Below are positions 33,339-41,651 of a stretch of DNA of 64,000 bases, piece after piece. The notes under the pieces were generated by a model. That model was not told the origin of the DNA, searched no databases, and saw nothing but the letters and a program-made list of their open reading frames with translations. Origin of the DNA: Pedobacter cryoconitis (GTDB taxonomy: Bacteria > Bacteroidota > Bacteroidia > Sphingobacteriales > Sphingobacteriaceae); the NCBI RefSeq assembly GCF_014200595.1, contig NZ_JACHCG010000005.1:62001-126000 (forward strand), in the 5' to 3' direction. The position numbers and the translations under genes are program-made. Position 1 is the stretch's first letter; each line of letters opens with the position of its first letter.

Positions 33339-33893
33339 ATGATAAAAAAATTTTTGTTTTCTGCCCTTATTGCTTTGTGCAGCGTGACTGCTTTAAACGC
33401 GCAAACTAAAACAAAAGAAACCAACAAATTAGAGGATCCTGATAACTTAGCTTCCCAATATTTCTCCCAGGTTATGGGTATCGCAGTCGACGCGACATCT
33501 AACGTTAAGCTCTACAAATTCATTTACGAATGGATAGGAACACCTTACCGGTTTGGAGGAAATACCAAGAAAGGAATCGATTGTTCAGCCTTTACCAAGG
33601 CGATTTACGACAAAGTTTTCAACACTACATTGTTAAGAAATTCAAGAGACATCTTCAGCATGGTAGACCCGCTACCTAAAGATGAACTAAAAGAAGGAGA
33701 CTTAGTCTTCTTTAAAATCAGAAGTACAAGAATCACACATATCGGAATTTATTTAGGTGACAACCGCTTTGCTCATGCATCTTCTTCAAGAGGTGTTGTA
33801 ATCAGCAATTTGAACGAGCCTTATTATTCACGCTTCTTTTATAAGGGCGGACGGATTCTTGAATCTGCTAAAAAAGATTTAATCGAAGAATAA
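33339..33893 (+). CDS. NlpC/P60 (C40) cell-wall endopeptidase
   Basis: 184 residues. Signal peptide 1-21 (cleavage near LNAQT). One NlpC/P60 domain at about 58-178 with catalytic C82 in GIDCSAF, H134 in THIGIYLG and H146 in FAHASSS. It lacks SH3 or LysM targeting domains. Such enzymes cut peptide stems of peptidoglycan, usually gamma-D-glutamyl-diamino acid bonds. It has a good consensus promoter and a terminator of its own, so it is a single gene. Confidence 0.93.
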   Translation: MIKKFLFSALIALCSVTALNAQTKTKETNKLEDPDNLASQYFSQVMGIAVDATSNVKLYKFIYEWIGTPYRFGGNTKKGIDCSAFTKAIYDKVFNTTLLRNSRDIFSMVDPLPKDELKEGDLVFFKIRSTRITHIGIYLGDNRFAHASSSRGVVISNLNEPYYSRFFYKGGRILESAKKDLIEE

Positions 33894-33918
33894 TATCTTC
33901 TATACCCATAGCTATACG

Positions 33919-33950
33919 ATCCTTCTAAATTACTTTAGAAGGATTTTTTT
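33919..33950 (+). terminator. Terminator after the NlpC/P60 gene
   Basis: Stem ATCCTTCTAAA / TTTAGAAGGAT, 4-nt loop, then seven T ending right at an ATG (33951). This makes that ATG an unlikely start for the next gene. Confidence 0.85.
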
Positions 33951-33962
33951 ATGAATGACATT

Positions 33963-35072
33963 ATGAAAACGAAAATAACCGGCTTTATTCTGCTTGCTAT
34001 AGTAACCAGCCTGATTTTGCTGAGCTGCACAGGAAATGTGAATATGGCTGCTGAACAACATTCAGCTGTTCAAAGAGATACAACTTTAAGCTCAAAAAAA
34101 GATACGCTGACCATTACTGCTGTTGGCGATCTGATGCTGGGTTCTGCTTATCCTTCGAAATCGAACCTGCCTGCTGATGATGCAGTTGGCAGCTTTAAAA
34201 ATGTAGCGTCTTTTTTAAAGGGCGATATTGTATTCGGTAATCTGGAAGGCTGTTTTCTGAACAGCGGGAAATCAACGAAGTGTAAGGATACCATTGGTAA
34301 TAGCTGTTTTGCTTTCAGAATGCCGGAACGTTATGCAGGAATTTACAAAGAAGCAGGCTTTAATTTACTCAGTGTGGCGAATAACCATGTGGGAGATTTT
34401 GGCTGGAAAGGAAGAAAACGCAGTGCTGCGATCCTGGATTCACTGGGAATCAAATATGCTGGTTTAACTTCCCATCCATATACGGTCTTTGAAAAGGATA
34501 GTGTGAAGTATGGCTTTTGTGCTTTTGCACCTAATGAAGGTACGGTTTCCATCAATCAGGTGGATAGTGCAAAACAATTGGTTGCTTTTCTTAAAAAGCA
34601 GGTCGATATTGTGATTGTTTCTTTCCATGGTGGTGGCGAGGGTGCAAGGTTTGAACATGTACCCAGAACTAATGAGATCTTTTATAAGGAAAACCGGGGA
34701 GATGTTTATGCGTTTGCGCATGCGGTAATTGATGCTGGTGCCGATATTGTATTGGGACAAGGGCCTCATGTAACACGTGCAGTAGAGGTTTACAAGAACA
34801 AGTTCATTGCCTATAGCCTCGGAAATTTCTGTACGTATGGGATGTTCAGTTTAAAAGGCCCAAACGGCTTTGCTCCGCTTTTACAGGTCAAGATCAATGG
34901 CAAGGGAGATTTTCTATATGCTGATGTTATTTCTGTAAAGCAGGATAAAGTTCACCGCCTTACTTTAGATACAGCACAAACTGCTTTCAAAAAAATAATT
35001 TCATTAACAGCTGCTGATTTCCCTGGCCATCGTCTAAAGTTTACTGACCAGCAGATCCGTGTAGCGGATTAA
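33963..35072 (+). CDS. CapA-family (PGA_cap, metallophosphatase-like) lipoprotein
   Basis: 369 residues from the ATG at 33963 (MKTKITGFILL). An ATG 12 bp earlier directly abuts the T-run of the preceding terminator, so the later start is preferred. Lipobox LLSC puts the modified Cys near residue 22. The CapA/PGA_cap domain fills the rest, with TITAVGDLMLGS, GNLEGCF, SVANNHVGDFG, VSFHGGGEG and GQGPHVTRA giving the metal-binding residues of a calcineurin-like phosphoesterase fold. CapA helps poly-gamma-glutamate capsule export in Bacillus, but most homologues, like this one, have no pgs genes beside them and an unknown role. Confidence 0.88.
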   Translation: MKTKITGFILLAIVTSLILLSCTGNVNMAAEQHSAVQRDTTLSSKKDTLTITAVGDLMLGSAYPSKSNLPADDAVGSFKNVASFLKGDIVFGNLEGCFLNSGKSTKCKDTIGNSCFAFRMPERYAGIYKEAGFNLLSVANNHVGDFGWKGRKRSAAILDSLGIKYAGLTSHPYTVFEKDSVKYGFCAFAPNEGTVSINQVDSAKQLVAFLKKQVDIVIVSFHGGGEGARFEHVPRTNEIFYKENRGDVYAFAHAVIDAGADIVLGQGPHVTRAVEVYKNKFIAYSLGNFCTYGMFSLKGPNGFAPLLQVKINGKGDFLYADVISVKQDKVHRLTLDTAQTAFKKIISLTAADFPGHRLKFTDQQIRVAD

Positions 35073-35254
35073 GCTTCATCTTTTGTGTTTTTGATCAGTC
35101 CTATACCTGAGAAAAAGAATATGATACTGATTATTGCGGCAACTAAAAGTTCACGCGTCAGCATCGTATGTTTTACAAATCCAATACCTGCATAGATCAG
35201 CCCGATAATACCAAGGATAGTTAAGATTGTACCAAAAATTCTTTTTACGTTCAT
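35069..35254 (-). CDS. Small two-helix membrane protein, 61 aa
   Basis: 61 residues with two hydrophobic helices at about 7-27 and 37-54 and a short basic start (MNVKRIFG), ending in charged KNTKDEA. Small proteins of this shape are common in Bacteroidota, and I know of no function. Its stop overlaps the stop of the CapA-like gene by 4 bp on the other strand. Real-gene evidence: ATG start, uninterrupted membrane-protein pattern, and placement in an otherwise empty gap. Confidence 0.7.
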   Translation of the reverse strand: MNVKRIFGTILTILGIIGLIYAGIGFVKHTMLTRELLVAAIISIIFFFSGIGLIKNTKDEA

Positions 35255-35378
35255 GATGATTAAGTTAATTCAAATCTTCTTATACAATATCTGTGCCCGG
35301 AGTCTTTGAAGACCAGAGGATTTGCATATGAGAGTTATTGCGTATCTTGAAAAAGTTTAACTTATTAAATTATTAATC

Positions 35379-36302
35379 ATGAATTACGCCATGTACATTT
35401 TTTTCTTCTTTGTCCTGATCGTGCTTTTTAGCTCTTTTGTAACGGTAAAGCAAGGTACAATTGCAGTTGTTACGGTCTTTGGAAAATATAGACGCCAGTT
35501 AAGACCAGGACTAAATTTTAAAATTCCACTTATTGAAGTAATCTATTCCAGGATCTCTATACAGAACCGTTCAGTAGAGTTGTCTTTTCAGGCGGTGACG
35601 CAAGATCAGGCCAATGTCTATTTTAAAGCCATGCTGCTGTATTCGGTATTGAATCACGATGAAGAAACGATTAAAAATGTCGCTTTTAAGTTCGTAGATG
35701 CAACCAATTTAATGCAGGCCCTGATTCGTACGATTGAGGGTTCGATCAGGGCTTATGTAGCGACTCAGAAACAGGCCAATGTTTTAGCGCAGCGAAATGA
35801 AATTGTAATGCATGTGAAGGAACAGATTGATATTGTTTTGGAATCATGGGGTTATCATTTACAGGATCTGCAATTAAATGATATTACTTTCGATGATGAA
35901 ATTATGCGCTCAATGAGCCGTGTAGTCGCTTCAAATAACCTGAAAGCTGCTGCTGAGAACGAAGGACAAGCGCTATTGATTACGAAAACCAAGGGTGCTG
36001 AGGCTGATGGTAATGCGATTAAAATCGCCGCAGCGGCCGAACGTGAGGCTGCACAGTTACGTGGACAGGGTATCGCTTTATTCAGGGCTGAGGTTGCTCA
36101 TGGTATGACTAAAGCAGCACAGGAAATGGAACAGGCAAACCTGGATATCTCTGTGATCTTGTTTACGATGTGGACTGAATCTATCAAGCATTTTGCAGAG
36201 AACAGTGATGGGAATGTGATTTTCCTTGATGGTTCTACCGACGGGATGAACAAAACGATGAAGGAAATGATGGCTATGCAATTCCAGAAGCCTAAAAATT
36301 AA
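35379..36302 (+). CDS. SPFH / band-7 (stomatin-like) membrane protein
   Basis: 307 residues. A single N-terminal membrane helix at about 3-20, then the SPFH domain at about 22-195 (VKQGTIAVVTVFGKYRRQLRPGLNFKIPLIE), followed by an Ala/Glu-rich coiled coil at about 195-250. It probably forms large ring-like oligomers and organises membrane domains or guards proteases. No NfeD-type partner is adjacent. It ends at a strong terminator shared with the Tsp protease. Confidence 0.92.
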   Translation: MNYAMYIFFFFVLIVLFSSFVTVKQGTIAVVTVFGKYRRQLRPGLNFKIPLIEVIYSRISIQNRSVELSFQAVTQDQANVYFKAMLLYSVLNHDEETIKNVAFKFVDATNLMQALIRTIEGSIRAYVATQKQANVLAQRNEIVMHVKEQIDIVLESWGYHLQDLQLNDITFDDEIMRSMSRVVASNNLKAAAENEGQALLITKTKGAEADGNAIKIAAAAEREAAQLRGQGIALFRAEVAHGMTKAAQEMEQANLDISVILFTMWTESIKHFAENSDGNVIFLDGSTDGMNKTMKEMMAMQFQKPKN

Positions 36303-36309
36303 CATCCAT

Positions 36310-36347
36310 AAAAAAGGGGCTGCTCAGATTTGAGCAGCCCCTTTTTT
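36310..36347. terminator. Bidirectional terminator between the SPFH and Tsp genes
   Basis: Perfect 17-bp stem with core GGGGCTGCTCA / TGAGCAGCCCC, loop GATT, T-runs on both strands. Confidence 0.95.
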
Positions 36348-36365
36348 ATTATTTATGAATTCAGC

Positions 36366-38492
36366 TTATGGCTTAAGCTGGATAAAATCACCCATTACTC
36401 TCAGACTTTCATCCTGGAAGAAGTCAAAGTCTTCGTTCTTCTTGATCTTGTCTCCTTTTTTAACTGGTGGCAGACCTCTTGAAGCTCTTAGTTTATTGGT
36501 TTTTTCCAGAGATTTAGCTTCAAGGCTATCTCTTTCTGCTTTCAGTTTACCTTCATTCAAAGTCACAGAGGTTTCCTGATCACGTTTCTTCATATCAGCA
36601 ATTCCCTGAATCAGCACTTTATAATCCAGTGATTTTTCCATTCTTGCATCATGCAGTTTAACCAGTTCTGGTTTTACAGCAGCTAAGTTTGCAACTGGTA
36701 TAAAGTTAGATTTTTGAACCTCATCCCATGGCAATGCTGACGTTTCTGTGTCTTCTCCAATTTTATCCATCGGATAAAAAGATGGCAGTGTAATATCCGG
36801 CATTACTCCTTTATGTTGTGTACTGCTACCGTTTACACGATAGAATTTAGCCATAGTCAGGTTGATCTGTCCAAGCTGAGGGGTATCTTTTCCACTTTTG
36901 ATAGTCAAACCAGAACCTGGAGCACCTTTTTGAACCAGGCTTGCCAAACGTTGCAGGATAGAAGGATTAACCAGTTTGTTTAAGTCAATTGACGATTGAA
37001 CAGTTCCTTTACCATAGGTTTGTGTACCTATAATAATTCCCCTTCCGTAGTCCTGAATTGCTCCTGCAAAGATCTCTGATGCCGAAGCGCTCAAACGATC
37101 TACCATTACACCGAAAGGACCAGACCAGGCAACACCCGGATGTTCGTCACTGCTAACCTCTACGTTTCCTTTTAAATCTTTAACCTGAACTACAGGCCCT
37201 TTATCAATAAATAATCCTGTCAGATCAATTGCTTCTAATAATGAACCACCCCCATTTGCACGAAGATCCATTACAATCGCATCAACTTTATCTTTATTTT
37301 TCAGGGTATCAATTAATAGTTTTACGTCACGGGTTGTACTTTTATAATTCGGGTCACCTGCATTTGCTGCTTTAAAATCAGCATAAAATGCCGGAACACT
37401 GATAATCCCTATTTTATAAGGTTTACCATTGGATTCAATAGTTTTTACTTCTTTTTTAGCAGACTGATCTTCCATCACGATTTTCTCCCTGGTCAGTTCA
37501 ACAATCACTGGTTTAGAAGACATGTCCTGACCTACAGGAATAATTTTCAATCTTACTTTAGTGCCTTTAGGCCCTTTTATTTTTGCAACAGAGTTATCAA
37601 TTCTCCATCCGATGATATCTTCGAATTCTCCGGTTGCTTGTCCTACGGCAACAATTCTGTCACCAGAATTTAGTAATTTGCTTTTAAAAGCCGGCCCGCC
37701 AGGAATGATTTCAGAGATTTTCAGGATATCATTTTCCAATTGCAGACGTGCACCGATTCCTTCAAAAGAACGTGCCATATCTTCATTGAACTGAACGGCT
37801 TTAGCCGGATTAAAGTAATTTGTGTGCGGATCAATGGTTTCCGTAAAAGCATCCATAATCATCTGGAATACATCCTGATTATTCAATTTAGAAGACTGAG
37901 ATTTCAGGTTCTGATATCTTTTAGTCAGTGTTTCTACATTTTTAGCTTCAGCAGTACCAGCAATCTTTAAATTAATCAATTCATATTTAACTCTCTTTTT
38001 CCAGATGTCATTTAAGGCAGCTGTGGAAGTTACCCACGGCATTTTCTCTCTGTCAAATACATAAGTATCATTTTGATTGAAATCATACTTGTCTTTGATA
38101 TGTGCCATTGCATAATTCAGCGTCTCGTTATATCTTTTAGAATAAACGTTGAAAATATAGAATGGAGCACTCAGGTCACCTATTCTGAAAGCATCGTCTA
38201 ATGTAGTACGGAATTGTTCGAAATCTTTAATATCTGAAGCCAGAAAATAACTTCTATATGGATCCAGTGCCTTGATATATTTATCAAGTACAAGAGAGGA
38301 AATAGAATCGTTTACTGTTAATTTCTTATAGTTATAGTTTTCTATAAGTGCCACGATCTCCTTGCATACCAAACTCTGCTGCTCATCAGGCTTAATATTA
38401 GGGATACCTTCAACCAACTGTTGTGGTTTTGGAGCGGCCGAGCAGGCAAGTACAGCTGCGGTGAAGGTTACCAGTAATATTCTTTTCAACAT
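36366..38492 (-). CDS. prc: Carboxy-terminal processing protease (Tsp/Prc), lipoprotein
   Basis: About 708 residues from the ATG at 38492 (MLKRILLV), which gives a clean lipoprotein signal with lipobox VLAC. An ATG at 38516 would add eight residues with acidic charge and cannot be excluded. An N-terminal TSP domain leads to a PDZ domain (about 240-330), then the S41 protease with catalytic Ser470 in SASASE and Lys495 in YGKGTVQ, and a DUF3340-type tail rich in charged residues. Tsp degrades or trims periplasmic proteins by their C-terminal tails and takes part in envelope and peptidoglycan control. Confidence 0.93.
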   Translation of the reverse strand: MLKRILLVTFTAAVLACSAAPKPQQLVEGIPNIKPDEQQSLVCKEIVALIENYNYKKLTVNDSISSLVLDKYIKALDPYRSYFLASDIKDFEQFRTTLDDAFRIGDLSAPFYIFNVYSKRYNETLNYAMAHIKDKYDFNQNDTYVFDREKMPWVTSTAALNDIWKKRVKYELINLKIAGTAEAKNVETLTKRYQNLKSQSSKLNNQDVFQMIMDAFTETIDPHTNYFNPAKAVQFNEDMARSFEGIGARLQLENDILKISEIIPGGPAFKSKLLNSGDRIVAVGQATGEFEDIIGWRIDNSVAKIKGPKGTKVRLKIIPVGQDMSSKPVIVELTREKIVMEDQSAKKEVKTIESNGKPYKIGIISVPAFYADFKAANAGDPNYKSTTRDVKLLIDTLKNKDKVDAIVMDLRANGGGSLLEAIDLTGLFIDKGPVVQVKDLKGNVEVSSDEHPGVAWSGPFGVMVDRLSASASEIFAGAIQDYGRGIIIGTQTYGKGTVQSSIDLNKLVNPSILQRLASLVQKGAPGSGLTIKSGKDTPQLGQINLTMAKFYRVNGSSTQHKGVMPDITLPSFYPMDKIGEDTETSALPWDEVQKSNFIPVANLAAVKPELVKLHDARMEKSLDYKVLIQGIADMKKRDQETSVTLNEGKLKAERDSLEAKSLEKTNKLRASRGLPPVKKGDKIKKNEDFDFFQDESLRVMGDFIQLKP

Positions 38493-38557
38493 CTCTTTAA
38501 ATAATTTAAAATCCATTTTTATAATAACAACCAATATGATACCAATTTCTCAAATAA

Positions 38558-38594
38558 ACAGAAAAGAGACAGCATTATACTGTCTCTTTTCTGT
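38558..38594 (-). terminator. 15-bp hairpin between the TPR gene and prc
   Basis: Perfect stem ACAGAAAAGAGACAG / CTGTCTCTTTTCTGT with a 7-nt loop, about 114 bp past the TPR gene stop and 65-100 bp before the prc start. On the minus strand the following T-tract is broken (TTTATTTG), so it may be a terminator, an attenuator or a regulator site of prc. Confidence 0.55.
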
Positions 38595-38707
38595 AATCTT
38601 TACCAAAGATAATTAAATAGTGTTCAATATAATCTATATCAGCGATTAAAATAAGTGCTAACAGACACATAAACAGCATTTTCAATGGAGTTCAATAAGA
38701 GATGATT

Positions 38708-39379
38708 TTATTTTAATGTAGTCTTCTTTTCTGCAATAGAAGTTCTGGCCTGCTTAAACTGACCTTTAAACTGATTTAAATTGGTGGTTTTAGCAAATAA
38801 TTCTGCCCGATTGATATCCTTTAAGGCCAGCGAAAATTCCTTTTTCTTCATTTTAACCTGCACAAGGCCAAGTATAGAGTCAATATAAGCAGAGTTATTA
38901 TTGACTTGTCTGGCTAAAATCCCCTGCTGAGTAAAGAACCACATGGATTGTGTCAGCTTATTTGACGCCAGATAAATTTTACCTAACTGGTTATAAGAAG
39001 CCATCTGTCCGACTCTGTTTCCAAAACGTGAATAAGTTTTAAGTGCAACGTTTAAAGTCACCTGTTCTGCTTCGGTGTAATGCTCCATCAGGTAATGAAC
39101 ATTGCTCAGCCTTAAAAGAGAGGCACCGTAACGGGAAAAATTCTTAGAGTTATTATATTCAAAGGCGGCTTTTCCAAACAGGGTGACCGCATCATTTAAA
39201 TCCCCGTTCTTTTCATTCTTCTCAGCCTGTTCAAAGTAGAAATCACCATCTGCTCCGGATACAGCAATAGTGATCGAACCATTGTTTGAGAGTGGTTCTT
39301 GCTGAACAAAGGTATTTGTTTGTGCCATTGCTGACCCGGAGAATCCCAGGCATAGCAAAGCGAAACAGAGTTTATACAT
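38708..39379 (-). CDS. Secreted TPR-repeat protein
   Basis: 223 residues. Signal peptide 1-19 (cleavage near AMA-QTN). After a short linker, helical pairs typical of tetratricopeptide repeats fill residues 55-210: FYFEQAEKNEKNGDLNDAVTLFGKAAFEY, EQVTLNVALKTYSRFG, SYNQLGKIYLASNKLTQSM, LALKDINRAELF. It should be periplasmic and bind proteins. It follows the asparaginase gene by 20 bp on the same strand and may belong to the cyanophycin operon, but it also has a -7 element of its own (TATATTTG), so co-transcription is unsure. Confidence 0.75.
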   Translation of the reverse strand: MYKLCFALLCLGFSGSAMAQTNTFVQQEPLSNNGSITIAVSGADGDFYFEQAEKNEKNGDLNDAVTLFGKAAFEYNNSKNFSRYGASLLRLSNVHYLMEHYTEAEQVTLNVALKTYSRFGNRVGQMASYNQLGKIYLASNKLTQSMWFFTQQGILARQVNNNSAYIDSILGLVQVKMKKKEFSLALKDINRAELFAKTTNLNQFKGQFKQARTSIAEKKTTLK

Positions 39380-39383
39380 ATTA

Positions 39384-39391
39384 CAAATATA
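39384..39391 (-). promoter_or_regulatory. Possible -7 element before the TPR gene
   Basis: TATATTTG on the minus strand, exact TAnnTTTG, 4 bp before the ATG. It lies in an AT repeat (ATATATATAT), so chance is possible. Confidence 0.25.
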
Positions 39392-39399
39392 TATATATT

Positions 39400-40242
39400 T
39401 TAGTTAAACACCTGTAAACTAACATCAAAAGAAGCCCAAACCATATAGGGATGTGAATCAGTGTGGTAGATTTCGCCGGCAGCGGTAATGCCAATGACAC
39501 CTGCAAAACCATTTATAGCTTTTAATTCCCGGAAAGATTTATCGCAAGCATCCTTTAAAGTAAAGCCATCAGTGACCCTGGTCACAATCCGGGCCGATAG
39601 CGCTACACTCACAATATCTTCGCCTACTCCGGTACAGGAAATCCCGGCATGGTCATTTGCATAGTTCCCGGCTACAGTTGCAGAATCACTGACCCTGCAT
39701 GGAATTTCAAAGCCTTTTCCTCCGGTGGAGGTTGCGGCCGCAAGATTACCGGCAGCATCCAATGCTACACAACCCACTGTACCTTTGTTATTCTGCTGAT
39801 TAAGTTTTAATTCGAATTCAGCTAAACGCTGAGGTATAACCGGATCAAAATAGGGGAATTTATTATTTCTCGCAAAATCTATTGCACCTTCCCCGCTTAA
39901 TACGCTGTCTTCATAATTTAAGAGTAATGAAGCAATCCGGATAGGGTTTTGAACATCCTGGATATTGATTACCCCGGCAAATTTCTGCGTTTTTCCATCC
40001 ATAATAGAAGCGCTCAGTCTCACTTTACCATCACTTTGAATCTGTGAGCCCAAACCCGCATTAAAGAGCACATTATCCTCCAGCAAATTAACTGCGTAAG
40101 CTACTGTTTCCAGTGCGGTATGAGATTGCAGGTAGGTATGAGACAGTGAAGCAATTTCGGATAATGCGTCTTGCTTCGCTTTTTTAGTTTCCTGATTGGT
40201 GGAAGATTCACTAAAAAAACCGCCGTGGATGATTAACTTCAT
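39400..40242 (-). CDS. Isoaspartyl peptidase / plant-type L-asparaginase (Ntn hydrolase)
   Basis: 280 residues. The self-cleavage site and N-terminal nucleophile is T155 in NNKGTVGCVALD, followed by the substrate-binding TSTGG and later GTGVGED-like CTGVGEDIV. There is no signal peptide, so it acts in the cytoplasm. Such enzymes hydrolyse beta-aspartyl dipeptides; cyanophycinase releases exactly beta-Asp-Arg. Five bases separate it from the cyanophycinase gene upstream, so the two would finish cyanophycin breakdown to aspartate and arginine. Confidence 0.92.
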   Translation of the reverse strand: MKLIIHGGFFSESSTNQETKKAKQDALSEIASLSHTYLQSHTALETVAYAVNLLEDNVLFNAGLGSQIQSDGKVRLSASIMDGKTQKFAGVINIQDVQNPIRIASLLLNYEDSVLSGEGAIDFARNNKFPYFDPVIPQRLAEFELKLNQQNNKGTVGCVALDAAGNLAAATSTGGKGFEIPCRVSDSATVAGNYANDHAGISCTGVGEDIVSVALSARIVTRVTDGFTLKDACDKSFRELKAINGFAGVIGITAAGEIYHTDSHPYMVWASFDVSLQVFN

Positions 40243-40247
40243 ACTAA

Positions 40248-41123
40248 TTAGGGTGTAGGTATAACTTTTGGATGATGGATAGTTAACTGGTGCGCTGTCA
40301 GGTCATAAATATCCCCGTCACACATTACATGTACTACCATATTTTTGATGGAAACCGGTTGCCCCATTTCTACATCTGTCAGGTTTGTATCCGACATACT
40401 TCTTCCGTCAACAAGGATAACCATTCCTGAGCCGATTGCTTCCATGGTATTGCCATTTGAGATATACAAACCTGTATCTTCTCCAAGGCCAATTCCAAGT
40501 ATCCCCGGACTGCTTGCTGTTGCATAAAGCAAACGCCCGATTCTACCGCGTTGAACAAAATGGGTATCAACAATCACGCCGTCAATAAAACCCAGTCCGG
40601 CAGTAATTTTGACTTCTCCTTTTAACAGGGCATCTTTACTATTACCCTGGTAAATCATATTTTTAGAACTTGCCGCCGCTCCTGCTGAGGTTCCCGCAAT
40701 TACAACTTTTTCATTGGCATATTTATCGAGCAGGATTTCATGTATGGCCGTACCTCCAAAAATAGACGATAACCGGAGTTGATCTCCGCCAGTGAACACC
40801 AGTACATCAGCTGCTTTAACCCTTTTACAATTGAGAAGATCATTTGCCTGCTCTCTGTTAACAATATTAAGTACGCCAACATCATGTACATCAAGTTGCG
40901 CGAAAGCTTTAATATATTCTTCTCCAACTTTTTCAGGAACCAGCGATGCCGTTGTAATGATCTCGAAACGGGATGCAGTGTCTTTAACAGATTCAGTAGT
41001 AATACGTTTTAGAATACCACGCTCAAAGAAATTCATATTCTGAGGTAGTCCGAATTGTGTTTCAGTAAAACTTCCGGTATTTATTGCACCACCAATAATT
41101 ATCAATTTACCTTTTGGAGCCAT
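40248..41123 (-). CDS. cphB: Cyanophycinase (S51 serine peptidase)
   Basis: 291 residues. Nucleophile elbow GTSAGA with S146, FTGGDQLRLS substrate loop near 110-119, and VDTHFVQRGRIGRL with H188, all typical of cyanophycinase of peptidase family S51. It is cytoplasmic (no signal peptide) and cuts cyanophycin into beta-Asp-Arg dipeptides. First gene of an operon with the isoaspartyl peptidase, and divergent from cyanophycin synthetase across 522 bp, so making and breaking the polymer can be controlled from one region. Confidence 0.95.
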   Translation of the reverse strand: MAPKGKLIIIGGAINTGSFTETQFGLPQNMNFFERGILKRITTESVKDTASRFEIITTASLVPEKVGEEYIKAFAQLDVHDVGVLNIVNREQANDLLNCKRVKAADVLVFTGGDQLRLSSIFGGTAIHEILLDKYANEKVVIAGTSAGAAASSKNMIYQGNSKDALLKGEVKITAGLGFIDGVIVDTHFVQRGRIGRLLYATASSPGILGIGLGEDTGLYISNGNTMEAIGSGMVILVDGRSMSDTNLTDVEMGQPVSIKNMVVHVMCDGDIYDLTAHQLTIHHPKVIPTP

Positions 41124-41150
41124 TTTATTTGTTTTCTTAGCCTAAAATCT

Positions 41151-41158
41151 CAAATATA
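41151..41158 (-). promoter_or_regulatory. Possible -7 element of the cphB operon
   Basis: TATATTTG on the minus strand matches TAnnTTTG, 28 bp before the cphB ATG. No clear -33 TTTG. Confidence 0.4.
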
Positions 41159-41404
41159 TATTCATTAGTTTAAATATTACCATATTTAATCAATAATCTG
41201 TGTCCAAACAACAATTATTCGTTTATTATCCAATTCTTTGATTAAATTTATGCACGTTTATATTTTAAGTGTTTTTAAGCGGATAACATCGGTTATTTAT
41301 TAAAAAACATTCATATATTGATTAACCGTTTAACAGCGTTTTTAACAAAAAACAACAACGGAATTATCCATACACAACCTTTATTGAAACTTAAATCGAA
41401 TAAT

Positions 41405-41431
41405 CCTGAAGTCAGGACAGTCCCCGGGGAC
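41405..41431. promoter_or_regulatory. GC-rich palindromes in the cph intergenic region
   Basis: CCTGA-AG-TCAGG (41405-41416) is followed by the 12-bp perfect palindrome GTCCCCGGGGAC (41420-41431). Both stand out in an AT-rich gap between the divergent cyanophycin genes and may bind a regulator. A third symmetric patch, GGGTT-A-AACCC then CCCGGG, lies at about 41498-41515. Confidence 0.4.
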
Positions 41432-41527
41432 AACAGGTTCACTGTTAAAGAAACATGATTAGAAAAACAAATGCAGGATGAAACTGGTTGTTTCATTGGG
41501 TTAAACCCGCCCGGGTACTTTTAGTCC

Positions 41528-41651
41528 GGCAAGCTTCATCGCCTTATACACAAAAATAAAAAACAATAAATAACATATATGAAACCTGCCAGAGCCTTTC
41601 AGCCTGGCAAGCTTCATCACCTTTAAAAAACAATAAATAACATATATGAAA
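41528..41651 (+). repeat. Tandem duplication of the cphA leader including an ATG
   Basis: Copy A (41528-41584) and copy B (41606-41651) share GGCAAGCTTCATC(G/A)CCTT (17 of 18 bases) and a second block of 28 identical bases (41557-41584 and 41624-41651) ending in ATATATGAAA. Copy A has 11 extra bases between the blocks. Copy B holds the true cphA start at 41646; copy A holds a spare ATG at 41579. Confidence 0.85.
41579..41626 (+). other. 15-codon upstream reading frame before cphA
   Basis: The ATG in the first leader copy opens MKPARAFQPGKLHHL and stops at 41624-41626, 19 bp before the cphA ATG. The same sequence context as the real start suggests ribosomes could use it. It could act as a leader peptide, or be only a by-product of the duplication. 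A stem TGCCAG / CTGGCA (41587-41609) lies inside it. Confidence 0.4.

Larger units (their letters stand above)
41124..41645. other. 522-bp divergent regulatory region of the cyanophycin genes
   Basis: This is the only stretch over 300 bp without a gene. It is AT-rich but contains GC-rich palindromes at 41405-41416, 41420-41431 and 41499-41515, a -7 element for cphB at 41151-41158, a -7-like TACTTTTA at 41516-41523, and a tandemly duplicated leader before cphA (41528-41651). No RNA gene or further protein gene is convincing apart from a 15-codon upstream frame. Confidence 0.7.

Noticed and set aside
35298..35309. GTCTT-TG-AAGAC palindrome upstream of the SPFH gene
   Set aside because: Short, about 70 bp from the start and with no second copy or promoter context, so left as chance.
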